Shown one piece after another: positions 17,141 to 25,475 of a stretch of 64,000 nt of DNA. The translations under genes and the position numbers were made by a program. The DNA is from Opitutaceae bacterium. Lineage in GTDB: Bacteria > Verrucomicrobiota > Verrucomicrobiia > Opitutales > Opitutaceae. Numbering within the stretch: the first letter of the stretch is position 1; each line of letters begins with the position of its first letter. The DNA is taken from assembly GCA_027482185.1 (NCBI GenBank), contig JAIXWF010000015.1:522333-586332 (forward strand). The letters are read 5' to 3'. A model generated the notes under the pieces. That model saw only the letters and a program-made list of their open reading frames with translations. It was not told the origin of the DNA and ran no database searches.

Positions 17141-17240
17141 GTTGAAGGTTGAAAGGTGAAAGTTGAAGGAACGGTCCGCTGCCACGGCGGCGTTCGCGCG
17201 GCCAATTCCGTTCTTTCAACTTTCAACTTCAGACTTTCAA
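17141..17240. repeat. inverted heptamer arrays between convergent genes (possible bidirectional terminator)
   Basis: GTTGAAG, GTTGAAA, GGTGAAA, GTTGAAG (17141-17168) followed by GAACGG, a GC-rich spacer, then CCGTT and CTTTCAA, CTTTCAA, CTTCAGA, CTTTCAA (17213-17240). About 34 bp on each side are near-complementary. It lies between the lptF/G stop (17113) and the arnD stop; the last unit contains the arnD TGA codon (17237-17239). Confidence 0.85.
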
Positions 17241-18166
17241 CCGCCGCTGTCGGCGCCGCGCGGCGCCGGTAGCGGCACCGCCACGGTGCCGGAGCGGCCG
17301 TCGATCTCCGCGTAGCCTTGATCGATCACAGGGACGGAATTGCGTTTTTCCAAGATGCGCCGCGCCGCCTCGTCGAGGCGCACGAACTCCACCCCGGCCG
17401 CCTTCGCCCGGGCGAGGAAGTCGCGGAACAAAGCGCGCCGGCCCATGCCCTCGATCTCGGCGTGCAACGTGAACACGTTGAGCCGGTCCGGCCGCAGGCT
17501 CGCGAGCAAATGGGGCGCGATCGCCGCATCGGGATACTCGGGCCGGCCCATCAATTCGTCGAGGGTCGGCAGCGTCGTCGGAATCTCGAGCGTGCGGAAA
17601 ACTTTCCCGCCCATCCGCGGGAAAAACGGCACCTCGCCCCGTGTGTCGCTGCCGTAGAGCAAATCCGCGTCGTCGTAGGCCGCGCGGCTCGACGCGTTGC
17701 TCTGCCAACCCGCCGCCCCCGCCGTGCGCGCCTCGTGCCCGAAGATCCGGCGAAACTCCACCCGCGCGGCCCCGAATTCCGCGGCCGTTTCCGCCGGCGC
17801 CATGCGCGCCAGGTGGTCCTGCCAGCGGTAGTGGTTGAAACAATGGATCCCGACCTCGAAGCCCGCGTCCCGCACGGCGCGCATCGTCGCGGCATTGCGC
17901 CGGCCGATGTGCGGCGCGGGCAGCAGAGTGCCGTTGAGCAAGGTGCGCAGGCCGTAGAGCTCCAGCACGCTCGTGCGGCTGACTTTGCGGAAAAATCCCG
18001 GCCGCAGCACGCGCGTGATCGCGCGCCCGGTCTGGTCCGGCCCGAGCGAAAACAAAAACGCCGCCGGCACGCCCGCCGCGCGGCAATCCGCGACGAGATT
18101 CGGTACGCCTTCGCGGGTGCCGCGGTCGGTATCGACGTCGACTTTGAGCGCGAGTCGCGGGGCCAT
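17237..18166 (-). CDS. arnD: 4-deoxy-4-formamido-L-arabinose-phosphoundecaprenol deformylase ArnD
   Basis: A 309-residue polysaccharide-deacetylase-fold enzyme that removes the formyl group from undecaprenyl-phosphate-L-Ara4FN. Visible are LKVDVDTDRGTREGVPNL at the N-terminus (metal Asp), FEVGIHCFNHYRWQDH (His metal ligands), SNASSRAAYDDADLLYGSDTRG and FTLHAEIEGMG, all specific for ArnD rather than for general chitin deacetylases. It is last in the operon, three bases after the dehydrogenase stop. Confidence 0.9.
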   Translation of the reverse strand: MAPRLALKVDVDTDRGTREGVPNLVADCRAAGVPAAFLFSLGPDQTGRAITRVLRPGFFRKVSRTSVLELYGLRTLLNGTLLPAPHIGRRNAATMRAVRDAGFEVGIHCFNHYRWQDHLARMAPAETAAEFGAARVEFRRIFGHEARTAGAAGWQSNASSRAAYDDADLLYGSDTRGEVPFFPRMGGKVFRTLEIPTTLPTLDELMGRPEYPDAAIAPHLLASLRPDRLNVFTLHAEIEGMGRRALFRDFLARAKAAGVEFVRLDEAARRILEKRNSVPVIDQGYAEIDGRSGTVAVPLPAPRGADSGG

Positions 18167-18169
18167 CGT

Positions 18170-19231
18170 TCAGACCAACCGGTAATCTTTGTGCGCGAGG
18201 TGGTACTCGAGCGTGCGCCGGATCGCGTCCTTCAGATTCACCTGCGGCGACCAGCCGAGCTGCGCCTCGGCGGCCGCGATCGACGGCACGCGGTGCCGGA
18301 TATCCTGGTAATACTTCCCGAAATACGCCTCCGCCGGCACCTCGACGGTCCGCGCCGCCGCCGCGTGCTCGCGGTAGTCAGGGAACTCCGCAAAGGCCGC
18401 GATGATCAGCTGCGCGAGTTCGGCGACGGTCACGTTGTTCGCCGGATTGCCCAGATTGAAAATCTGCCGCGAGGCGACGCCGCCCTTGTTCTCGATGATG
18501 CGGAGCAGCGCGTCCACGCCGTCGTCGATGTAGGTGAAGGACCGGCTTTGGCTGCCGCCGTCGACGAGCTGCAGCGGTTTCTTGAAGATCACGTTCGAAA
18601 TGAACTGGGTGAACAGCCGCGAACTGCCTTCCTTCGGCTCCATCACGTCGTCGAGCTGCGGCCCGATCCAGTTGAAGGGACGGAACAGCGTGTAGTCGAC
18701 GCCGTCGCGGACGCCGTAGGCGTAGATCACGCGGTCGAGCAGTTGCTTCGAGCACGCGTAGATCCAGCGCTGCCGCTCGATCGGCCCGTAGACCAACGGA
18801 CTCGCCTGCTCGTCGAGCACCTCGTCCGGACTCATGCCGTAAACTTCCGAGGTCGACGGAAACACGATCCGTTTCCGGTACTTCGCGCACTTGCGGACGA
18901 TCTCGAGGTTGGCCTCGAAATCCAATTCGAAGACGCGCAGCGGGTCGCGCACGTACTGGATCGGATTCGCGATCGCGACGAGCGGGATGACGACGTCGCA
19001 CTTCTTGATGTGGTACTCGATCCACTCGCGGTTGATCGTGATGTCGCCTTCGAGGAACGAGAATCGCGGGTGGTCGAGGCTGTCCGCGAGTTTGTGCGAC
19101 CCGACATCCATGCCGAAGACTTCCCAATCTTTCTGCGCCAAAATCGCCCGCGTGAGAGAACTGCCGATGAAGCCGTTGGCGCCGAGAATCAGGACGCGAA
19201 GGGGCGGGGTCGGAAAAGGGGAACGGGTCAT
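18170..19231 (-). CDS. arnA: UDP-glucuronate decarboxylase/dehydrogenase (ArnA C-terminal part as a separate gene)
   Basis: A 353-residue NAD-dependent SDR with the Rossmann motif ILGANGFIGSSL (about 14-25), VFPSTSEVYGM (catalytic Ser/Thr region), YACSKQLLDRVIYAYG (Tyr-x-x-x-Lys) and FRPFNWIGP. It matches the oxidative decarboxylase half of E. coli ArnA, which makes UDP-4-keto-pentose from UDP-glucuronate. In E. coli it is fused to the formyltransferase; here it is free. The ATG at 19231 is used; the long open frame upstream is only a shadow of the formyltransferase gene. Confidence 0.9.
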   Translation of the reverse strand: MTRSPFPTPPLRVLILGANGFIGSSLTRAILAQKDWEVFGMDVGSHKLADSLDHPRFSFLEGDITINREWIEYHIKKCDVVIPLVAIANPIQYVRDPLRVFELDFEANLEIVRKCAKYRKRIVFPSTSEVYGMSPDEVLDEQASPLVYGPIERQRWIYACSKQLLDRVIYAYGVRDGVDYTLFRPFNWIGPQLDDVMEPKEGSSRLFTQFISNVIFKKPLQLVDGGSQSRSFTYIDDGVDALLRIIENKGGVASRQIFNLGNPANNVTVAELAQLIIAAFAEFPDYREHAAAARTVEVPAEAYFGKYYQDIRHRVPSIAAAEAQLGWSPQVNLKDAIRRTLEYHLAHKDYRLV

Positions 19232-19242
19232 AGGAAGATCGC

Positions 19243-20151
19243 TCAAAGGTTCGTGCCGGCGGAGAGCACCGGAGCCGGGCCGGGACCGCGCCATTCGGTG
19301 CGCGTCAATTCGAGGGCGCCGTCGCCGGTCGCCACCACCAATGGATTCACGCCGAGCACTTCGCCCGGCCGGCCGCGACGTCCCGCGGTGGCCGGCGAAT
19401 CCGGCTCCGCCCACCAGACCATGAGCCGGCCGCCGCCGACTTCGGCAAACGCGCCGGGATACGGATCGGTCACGGCGCGGACCAGGTTGAAAATCTGCCG
19501 CGAACCCCGCGTCCAATCGATGCGGCCGTCCTCGGGTTTGCGCCCGGAAAAATAGGTCGCCTGCGTCTCGTCCTGCGGCGCCTCCGGCGTATTGCCCGCG
19601 AGCAACGCATCCAATTGCCGCGCCAGCACGCGCCGCCCGCAGGGCAACACCTTGCGGAAGGCCTGCTCCGCCGTGTCGCGCGGGCCGATCTCGACGCCTT
19701 CCTGGTCGACGACGGCGCCGGCGTCCGCCTTCGCGACCATGCGGTGCAGCGTCATGCCGATGCGCGTCTCCCCGTTCAGCACCGCCCAGTTGATCGGCGC
19801 GCGCCCGCGGTACTTCGGCAGCAGCGAGCCGTGCAGGTTGAAGGCCCCGAGCCGCGCCAGCCCGAGGATTTTCGTGCCGATCATGTGGCGGTAGTAGACC
19901 GACAGGATCAGATCCGGTCGCAACGCGGCGAAACGCTCCCGCCACTCGGGCGTGTTCACGTGGTCCGGCGTGTACACCGGGATGGCATGCGCGCGCGCCG
20001 CCGCCGCCGGGGTCCGGAACCAGATTTTCTCGTTGGGGTTGTCCTCGTGCGTCACGAGGGCGACGACGTTCACGCCGCGCTCGAACAGAAGCGCGAGCGC
20101 CTCGGCGCCGACTTCGCTGTAACCGAAAAACAGGACGCGCGGTGAATTCAT
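19243..20151 (-). CDS. UDP-L-Ara4N formyltransferase (ArnA N-terminal part as a separate gene)
   Basis: A 302-residue formyltransferase using N10-formyl-tetrahydrofolate. Asn105 and His107 in FNLHGSLLPKYRGRAPINW and Asp143 in KADAGAVVDQ correspond to the catalytic trio of ArnA. It would formylate UDP-L-Ara4N before transfer to undecaprenyl phosphate. The ATG at 20151 (MNSPRVLFFG) is chosen over an upstream TTG. It sits 11 bp before the dehydrogenase gene. Confidence 0.9.
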   Translation of the reverse strand: MNSPRVLFFGYSEVGAEALALLFERGVNVVALVTHEDNPNEKIWFRTPAAAARAHAIPVYTPDHVNTPEWRERFAALRPDLILSVYYRHMIGTKILGLARLGAFNLHGSLLPKYRGRAPINWAVLNGETRIGMTLHRMVAKADAGAVVDQEGVEIGPRDTAEQAFRKVLPCGRRVLARQLDALLAGNTPEAPQDETQATYFSGRKPEDGRIDWTRGSRQIFNLVRAVTDPYPGAFAEVGGGRLMVWWAEPDSPATAGRRGRPGEVLGVNPLVVATGDGALELTRTEWRGPGPAPVLSAGTNL

Positions 20152-20161
20152 GGAAAGCAAT

Positions 20162-21469
20162 TCAGGCAGGGCGAACGCCGCCCGTCGCTGCGGCGTCCAG
20201 AACCTTGGCCAACCGGGCCGTCAGCACTTCCGCCGTATACGGGGCGAACGCCGCCGGCGCCACCGGCACCGTGCGCTCGCAGGCGCCGCCATACCACTCC
20301 CGCGCGACGCGCGCGACGGCGTCCTCGTCCCCCGGCCCTTCGAAATCCGCCCGGAAGCCCGCGCCGACCTCCGCCGCGAAGCGCGCCACCGCGCTGCCGC
20401 GCCGGTACACCAGCAGCAGCGGCCGGCCGGCCAGCACGTAGGGGAAAACCTTGGACGCCGCATAAGTCGCGTCGTCGGAGCCGACCGCCATCAGCGCATC
20501 GGCGCGGCGCAGGTAGTGGAGCGCGTCGAAATACGGCACCCGGTAGCGGTGCTCGTGCACCTGGTCGGCGACGCCTTCCATGCGCGCCAGCGGCAGCACG
20601 CTGTCCTCCCCGAGCGGCGGCGGCGCATAGCCGGTCCCGATGAAGTGCAGCCGGAGCCGCGCGGCGGCGGCCGGCTGCTCGCGCCGAAATCGGGCCAGCG
20701 CGCGGAACACGATCGTCAGCGCCCCGGCCATGTCGGGGCCGCAGCGGCCCGTATAGACGTGGTGGACGTTGCCGTCGGCGAAATCGATCAGCGGAGCCGC
20801 GGACCGGTAGCCCTCGAGCGCCGCGAAGTCCGCCGCGGCGGCGCCGAAGGGCAGCACCTCCACCCGCGCCGGATCGAACCAAGGGTAAAGGCGCCCGAGC
20901 ATCTCCGCGTAGGCCGCGGACACGGCGATCACGCCGGCGGCCCCGCGCAACGCGCCGGGCTCGAGGCGTTTCGCGCCGGCCTGGCTGAGCGCGTACTTCA
21001 ACGGCCCGCCCGGCGGCCGCGTGCCGGTGCGCGCATAGTAGTCGTTCACCCAGGGATCCTGGTAATCGAGCACGTAGGGCACGCCGAACTTCTCCCGCCA
21101 CACCGGCCCGAGGCCGAAGGCGGAAAACTGCGTCGTGCTGAACAAGACGGCATCGTAGCGCCGCGCGGCCAACTCCGCCGCGCCGGCCGCGGCGAGCGCG
21201 CGGCCGCAGCGCCACCAGAGATTGCCCACGCCGGCCCACCGCGTCCATCCGGCGGAGACGCCGCCGCTCCGGATCACGCGGATGTCCGCGGGATAAGTCG
21301 CCTCGAGCCGCGGTTCGCGCACACCGCCCTCGACGAGACCGGGTTCGACGGCCAGCACCGTCGGCTCCCAGCCCAGCCCGCGCAGGTGCGGCAGCGCCAG
21401 CCGCACGCGCTGCATGTCGGGCGCGTTGACCGGCGGGAAATGCGGCGAGACGAGCAGAACGCGTTTCAC
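20162..21469 (-). CDS. GT4-type glycosyltransferase inserted in the arn operon
   Basis: A 435-residue glycosyltransferase of the GT-B fold. It begins KRVLLVSPHFPP, has YVLDYQDPWVNDYY and a C-terminal donor-binding half with VHHVYTGRCGPD, ALMAVGSDDATYAASKVFPYVLAGRPLLLVY, as in GT4 and WcaI-like enzymes. It starts with GTG overlapping the arnC stop (GTGA) and is followed after 10 bp by the formyltransferase. No GT4 belongs to the canonical Ara4N pathway, so it may add a further sugar to the LPS core or lipid A (inference). Confidence 0.82.
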   Translation of the reverse strand: MKRVLLVSPHFPPVNAPDMQRVRLALPHLRGLGWEPTVLAVEPGLVEGGVREPRLEATYPADIRVIRSGGVSAGWTRWAGVGNLWWRCGRALAAAGAAELAARRYDAVLFSTTQFSAFGLGPVWREKFGVPYVLDYQDPWVNDYYARTGTRPPGGPLKYALSQAGAKRLEPGALRGAAGVIAVSAAYAEMLGRLYPWFDPARVEVLPFGAAAADFAALEGYRSAAPLIDFADGNVHHVYTGRCGPDMAGALTIVFRALARFRREQPAAAARLRLHFIGTGYAPPPLGEDSVLPLARMEGVADQVHEHRYRVPYFDALHYLRRADALMAVGSDDATYAASKVFPYVLAGRPLLLVYRRGSAVARFAAEVGAGFRADFEGPGDEDAVARVAREWYGGACERTVPVAPAAFAPYTAEVLTARLAKVLDAAATGGVRPA

Positions 21470-22419
21470 CGTTTCACCTCGAGCAGCTCGCGCACGTGGT
21501 AGCGCTGCCGCGCCCGCAGGACCTGGTAGGCGCGGCCGACATACTCGCCGATCAGGCCGATGCCGACCATCGTCACGCTGATCAGGAAAAACAGAATGCC
21601 GAAGAGCGTGAACAGCCCGCCTTCCTCCGGCCCGATGAAGATGCGGCGCGCCGCCAGCACGATCACGAGCACGAAACTGCCCGCCGCGCTCGCCAGCGCG
21701 AACATCGTGAAGAGCTGCAGCGGCGCCAGCGAGAAGCCCGTGATCAGGTCGAAGTTCAGCCGGATCAGGCGGTACAGCGAATAGTTGGAAACGCCGGCGT
21801 GCCGTTCCTCGTGCTTCACGCCCACTTCGGTCGGCTTCGCTGCAAACGTGTACGCCAGCGCCGGGATGAACGTGTTCGCCGCGCCGCTCCCCACGATCGC
21901 GTCGACGATCGCCCGCGAGTACGCGCGCAGCATGCAGCCCTGGTCCGTCATGCGGATATTCGTCGTGCGCTCGCGCACCAGATTGATCAGCCGCGACGCC
22001 CAGGTGCGGAAAAACGGATCCTGCCGGTCGAGCCGATATCCGCCGACATAGTCGTGCCCCGCCGCCATCGCCGCGAGCAACGTCGGGATTTCTTCCGGCG
22101 GATTCTGCAGGTCGGCGTCGAGCGTGACGATCGCCGCGCCGCGCACGCGCTCGAAGGCCGCCATGATCGCCATGTGCTGGCCGTAGTTCGCGTTGAAATC
22201 GATCACGCGCGTCACGTCGGGCCGCGCCGCATGCTGCGCCCGCAGCAGCGCGAGCGAGCCGTCGGCGCTGCCGTCGTTGGTGAAGATCACCTCGTAACTG
22301 CGGCCCAGCGCATCCAGGACCGGATACAGCCGGGCGAAGAGCACCGGCAGGTTCGCCGCCTCGTTGTAGACGGGAATCACGACCGAGAGGTCGACGGCGG
22401 GGGACGGGCTCGCGTTCAT
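21466..22419 (-). CDS. arnC: undecaprenyl-phosphate 4-deoxy-4-formamido-L-arabinose transferase ArnC
   Basis: A 317-residue GT2 enzyme with two C-terminal membrane helices (about 230-290). VDLSVVIPVYNEAANLP, FTNDGSADGSL and TLDADLQNPPEEIP (DXD) are the nucleotide-sugar motifs; MTDQGCMLRAYSR and EERHAGVSNYSLYRLI are typical of ArnC/DPMS-like transferases. It transfers L-Ara4FN to undecaprenyl phosphate on the cytosolic face. The ATG overlaps the arnB stop by four bases. Confidence 0.88.
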   Translation of the reverse strand: MNASPSPAVDLSVVIPVYNEAANLPVLFARLYPVLDALGRSYEVIFTNDGSADGSLALLRAQHAARPDVTRVIDFNANYGQHMAIMAAFERVRGAAIVTLDADLQNPPEEIPTLLAAMAAGHDYVGGYRLDRQDPFFRTWASRLINLVRERTTNIRMTDQGCMLRAYSRAIVDAIVGSGAANTFIPALAYTFAAKPTEVGVKHEERHAGVSNYSLYRLIRLNFDLITGFSLAPLQLFTMFALASAAGSFVLVIVLAARRIFIGPEEGGLFTLFGILFFLISVTMVGIGLIGEYVGRAYQVLRARQRYHVRELLEVKR

Positions 22420-23561
22420 GTCCGGAGGTGGCCGCGCAGGATTTCCGCCAGCGTCGCCACGACGCGCGCGACGTCGCCCTCCGTCATCGCGGGGAAGAGC
22501 GGGAGCGTGAGGATGTTGCGGCCGATTTTCTCGGCGACCGGGCAGTCGCCTTCCTTCCAGCCCAGGCGCCGGTACACCGCGAAGAGATGGATCGGCGGAT
22601 AATGCACGCCGCTGCCGATGCCCGCGGCCTGCAGGCGCGTCATCACGTCGGCGCGGCGCAGCGTCAGCCGTTCCTCCGGCAGCACGACCTGGAACATGTG
22701 CCAGTTGGTCTGGGTGAAATCGGCCGGCGGCAACCCGAGGCCCAGCGCGGCAATCTCCGGCGCGGCCAACGCGGCGAAATACGCCCGCGCCAATTCGCGG
22801 CGGCGGGCGTTGAAGGTTTCCAGATGCGGCAGCTGCCCGAGACCCACGCGCGCGGCGACGTCGGTCAGGTTGAATTTCCCGCCGACGACCTCGACTTCCA
22901 TGCCGTCGGTGCCGGAACGCACCACGCCCTGCAGCCGGTACTGCTCGGCCAACTTCGCCTCGCGCTCGTCGTTCAGCACGAGGGCGCCGCCTTCGATCGT
23001 CGTGATGTTTTTGTTCGGATGGAAACTGAAGGAAACGAAATCGCCCTCCGTGCCGATGCGGCGGCCGCGCCAATTGCTCCCGAAGGCCTGGGCCGCGTCC
23101 TCCACGACGCGCAGACCGTGCCGGCGCGCGATCGCGTAGAGCCGGTCGCGGTCCACCGGCAGCCCGGCGAGATCGACCGGCAGCAGCGCTCGGGTCGCCG
23201 GGGTGATTGCGGCCTCGACGCGGCCGAGGTCCAGATTTCGCGTCATGGGATCGATGTCGACGAAGACGGGGCGCGCGCCGACCTCGAGAATCACGTTGCT
23301 CGTGGCGACCCACGACAGCGGCGTCGTGATCACCTCGTGCCCGGGTCCGATGCCCGCGATCCGCAGCGCGATCTCCATCGTGCAGGTGCCGGAATTGAAC
23401 GCGCGCACCGGCCGTCCGCCGCAAGCGGCGGAGAGCGCGGCCTCGAATTCCTTCACCTTGGGCCCGGAGGTGATCCAGCCGGAGCGCAGTACCTCGGCGA
23501 CGCCGGCAATGGTCGCATCGTCGATCGTGGGCCGCGTGAGGGGCAGAAAAGGCGCGGACAT
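22416..23561 (-). CDS. arnB: UDP-4-amino-4-deoxy-L-arabinose aminotransferase ArnB
   Basis: A 381-residue PLP-dependent DegT/DnrJ/EryC1 aminotransferase. Lys184 in SFHPNKNITTIEGG forms the aldimine; FNSGTCTMEIALRIAGI and VEDAAQAFGS are cofactor-binding segments; TQTNWHMFQVVLPEE and GVHYPPIHLF match ArnB. It converts UDP-4-keto-pentose to UDP-L-Ara4N with glutamate. The ATG at 23561 (MSAPFLPLTRPTI) matches the usual start and leaves one base after the arnT stop. Confidence 0.9.
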   Translation of the reverse strand: MSAPFLPLTRPTIDDATIAGVAEVLRSGWITSGPKVKEFEAALSAACGGRPVRAFNSGTCTMEIALRIAGIGPGHEVITTPLSWVATSNVILEVGARPVFVDIDPMTRNLDLGRVEAAITPATRALLPVDLAGLPVDRDRLYAIARRHGLRVVEDAAQAFGSNWRGRRIGTEGDFVSFSFHPNKNITTIEGGALVLNDEREAKLAEQYRLQGVVRSGTDGMEVEVVGGKFNLTDVAARVGLGQLPHLETFNARRRELARAYFAALAAPEIAALGLGLPPADFTQTNWHMFQVVLPEERLTLRRADVMTRLQAAGIGSGVHYPPIHLFAVYRRLGWKEGDCPVAEKIGRNILTLPLFPAMTEGDVARVVATLAEILRGHLRT

Positions 23562-23562
23562 G

Positions 23563-25266
23563 TCAGGGGCGGTTGCTGAGGAGGCTGTAAACCGGCGTAT
23601 CCGCAATCAAATGATAACGGAACGCCGCGTCGGCGAAGACCGATTCCGGGTGACGTTGGTCGCGTTTGCGCACGACCAGCCACAGCCGCTCCGGCCCCGC
23701 CCAACGGCGGCGCAATTCGGCGTCGTCGATGAACCGGCGGGCGCGTTCGTCCGCGCCAAGGAACTGGATCTGCAGTTCGTCCTTGTAGCCGACGAGTCCG
23801 ACGGGCCGTTCGCTGTAATACACGAAATCATGGAGGAACATCCAGTAGTGGAAAACGGGTTCGCTCGCCGGGATGCGTTCGCGGGCGACGAGCCCGAGTT
23901 CCTTCGCGCCCGCACGGGCGAAATGCGGCGAGGCCAGCACGAGACCGCCGTAGAAGATTGCCATCGCGAAGAGCAGCGCGCCCAGCCCCGCCGCCGCCCC
24001 GCGCAGCTTGGCCGCCCACGGCGCAAACACGCCGCCCGCCGCGAGCACCGCCGCCAGCGCGAACGCGTACGGCCGCAGCGCCGCGGCCTGCGCGGGATCG
24101 CGGATCAGTCCCGGCTTCAGCACCGCGAATATCAGCGCCACCGCCAGCAGACCGGCGAAGAACGACCACACGCCGAAACCGAATCGCAGCCGCGGCCGCG
24201 CCGCGGCGCCTTCGTCCCACCGCCGCGCCAGCCACGCCCCGATCAGCAGCGCGAGCGGCGGGAGCGCGGGCAAAATGTACGGGATCAGTTTCGATTGCGA
24301 CTTCGTGAAGAAGAGCAGAATGAACGCCGCCCACGTGACGAAGAACCACGCGTCCGCGTTGTCTTTCCTTCGCGCCCAGCCGCCGGCCAACGCCTCGCGC
24401 AACGCCGCCGGCAGGAATCCCGTCCAAGGCATCAACCCGAGCAGCAGCACAGGCCCGAAGAACCAGATCGGCTCCTCGCGCAGGTGCCCCGTCGACGTGA
24501 ACCGCTCCCAATGCTCCTGCACGAAGTAGAAATGCGCCCACTCCGGGTGACGCGAGGCCGCAAGCAGGTGCCACGGCGCCGCGAGCGCGAGGAAGAGCGC
24601 GATCCCCGTCGGCAGGTGCAACGGCCGCAGCCGCGGCCATTGGTTGAAAACGAGCAGCCAGAGAAACATCACCGCCCCCGGGATCAGGAACCCGATCAGG
24701 CCCTTCGCCAGCGTCGCCAGCGCCGCGCTCGCATACAGACCGAGAAACAAGAGGTGCCGTTTCCGTCCCGCCGGCTCGCGCACCCCGAGCCAAAAACACA
24801 CCAGCGTGGCGGTGATCAGAACCGACACCGCCATGTCGAGGAGCAGAATCCGCGCGAGGCCGAAGTAGAGCAGCGACGTGCCCAGCACGGTCGCGGCCAG
24901 CAATCCCGCCCGCCGGCCCGCGAAACTCCGGCCCGCCGCGTACAGCAGCAGCACGCCGCCGAGCCCGAACAGCGCCGGCGTGAGCCGCGCGGCGAACTCA
25001 CCCGGCCCGAACAGCGTCCGGGCCAACCCCACCGTCCAATAAACCAGCGGCGGTTTCTCGAAATACGGGATGTCGTTCAGCTGCGGCATCACCCAGTCGC
25101 CGCGCGCCAGCATCTCGCGCGGGATTTCCGCGTAGCGCGATTCGTCGGGGTTCGCCAGCGGCAGCCGGCCGAGCAGGAAGAGATAGAGCAGACCGAAACC
25201 GAGCAGCAGCCAACGCAGGTCGCGGGCGGCGCTCGGAACGGGAGCGGGGTCGTTCGCCGTCGTCAT
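23563..25266 (-). CDS. arnT: lipid A 4-amino-4-deoxy-L-arabinose transferase-like protein ArnT (GT83)
   Basis: A 567-residue polytopic glycosyltransferase with about 12 helices. The periplasmic DE motif NPDESRYAEIPREM (Asp41, Glu42), YFEKPPLVYW and KGLIGFLIPGAV are typical of the ArnT/PMT superfamily. It would move Ara4N from undecaprenyl phosphate to lipid A phosphates, lowering negative charge and giving resistance to cationic peptides. It is first in the operon; upstream (25267-25475) is a divergent promoter region without a recognisable PmrA box. Transfer to other lipid-linked acceptors cannot be excluded. Confidence 0.85.
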   Translation of the reverse strand: MTTANDPAPVPSAARDLRWLLLGFGLLYLFLLGRLPLANPDESRYAEIPREMLARGDWVMPQLNDIPYFEKPPLVYWTVGLARTLFGPGEFAARLTPALFGLGGVLLLYAAGRSFAGRRAGLLAATVLGTSLLYFGLARILLLDMAVSVLITATLVCFWLGVREPAGRKRHLLFLGLYASAALATLAKGLIGFLIPGAVMFLWLLVFNQWPRLRPLHLPTGIALFLALAAPWHLLAASRHPEWAHFYFVQEHWERFTSTGHLREEPIWFFGPVLLLGLMPWTGFLPAALREALAGGWARRKDNADAWFFVTWAAFILLFFTKSQSKLIPYILPALPPLALLIGAWLARRWDEGAAARPRLRFGFGVWSFFAGLLAVALIFAVLKPGLIRDPAQAAALRPYAFALAAVLAAGGVFAPWAAKLRGAAAGLGALLFAMAIFYGGLVLASPHFARAGAKELGLVARERIPASEPVFHYWMFLHDFVYYSERPVGLVGYKDELQIQFLGADERARRFIDDAELRRRWAGPERLWLVVRKRDQRHPESVFADAAFRYHLIADTPVYSLLSNRP

Positions 25267-25475
25267 TCGCCGCCCATCAGCTACCGTTGCCGGCGCCTTC
25301 GCCAAGGCGATAATGCGGTCGGACGCTGCTTCGGAGTCGGTCGCACGGGAATACAAGGCGGCCAGCTTCGGGCCGGCGCATGAAGGCGACGTGAACGCCG
25401 CATGAAATCGGGTTCATCCGCCGCCGGAAATTTTTGTCGCCGCCGCCGCGGCCCCGGGGCCATAACCCCGCCTCC
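25267..25475. other. divergent promoter region between arnT and holA
   Basis: No gene is visible. A short dyad ATGAA-N6-TTCAT (25402-25417) lies about 60-75 bp before the holA start and about 140 bp before arnT. A GC hairpin GCCTTCGCCAAGGC lies near 25297-25310. No PmrA-type direct repeat (CTTAAT) was found. Confidence 0.4.
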
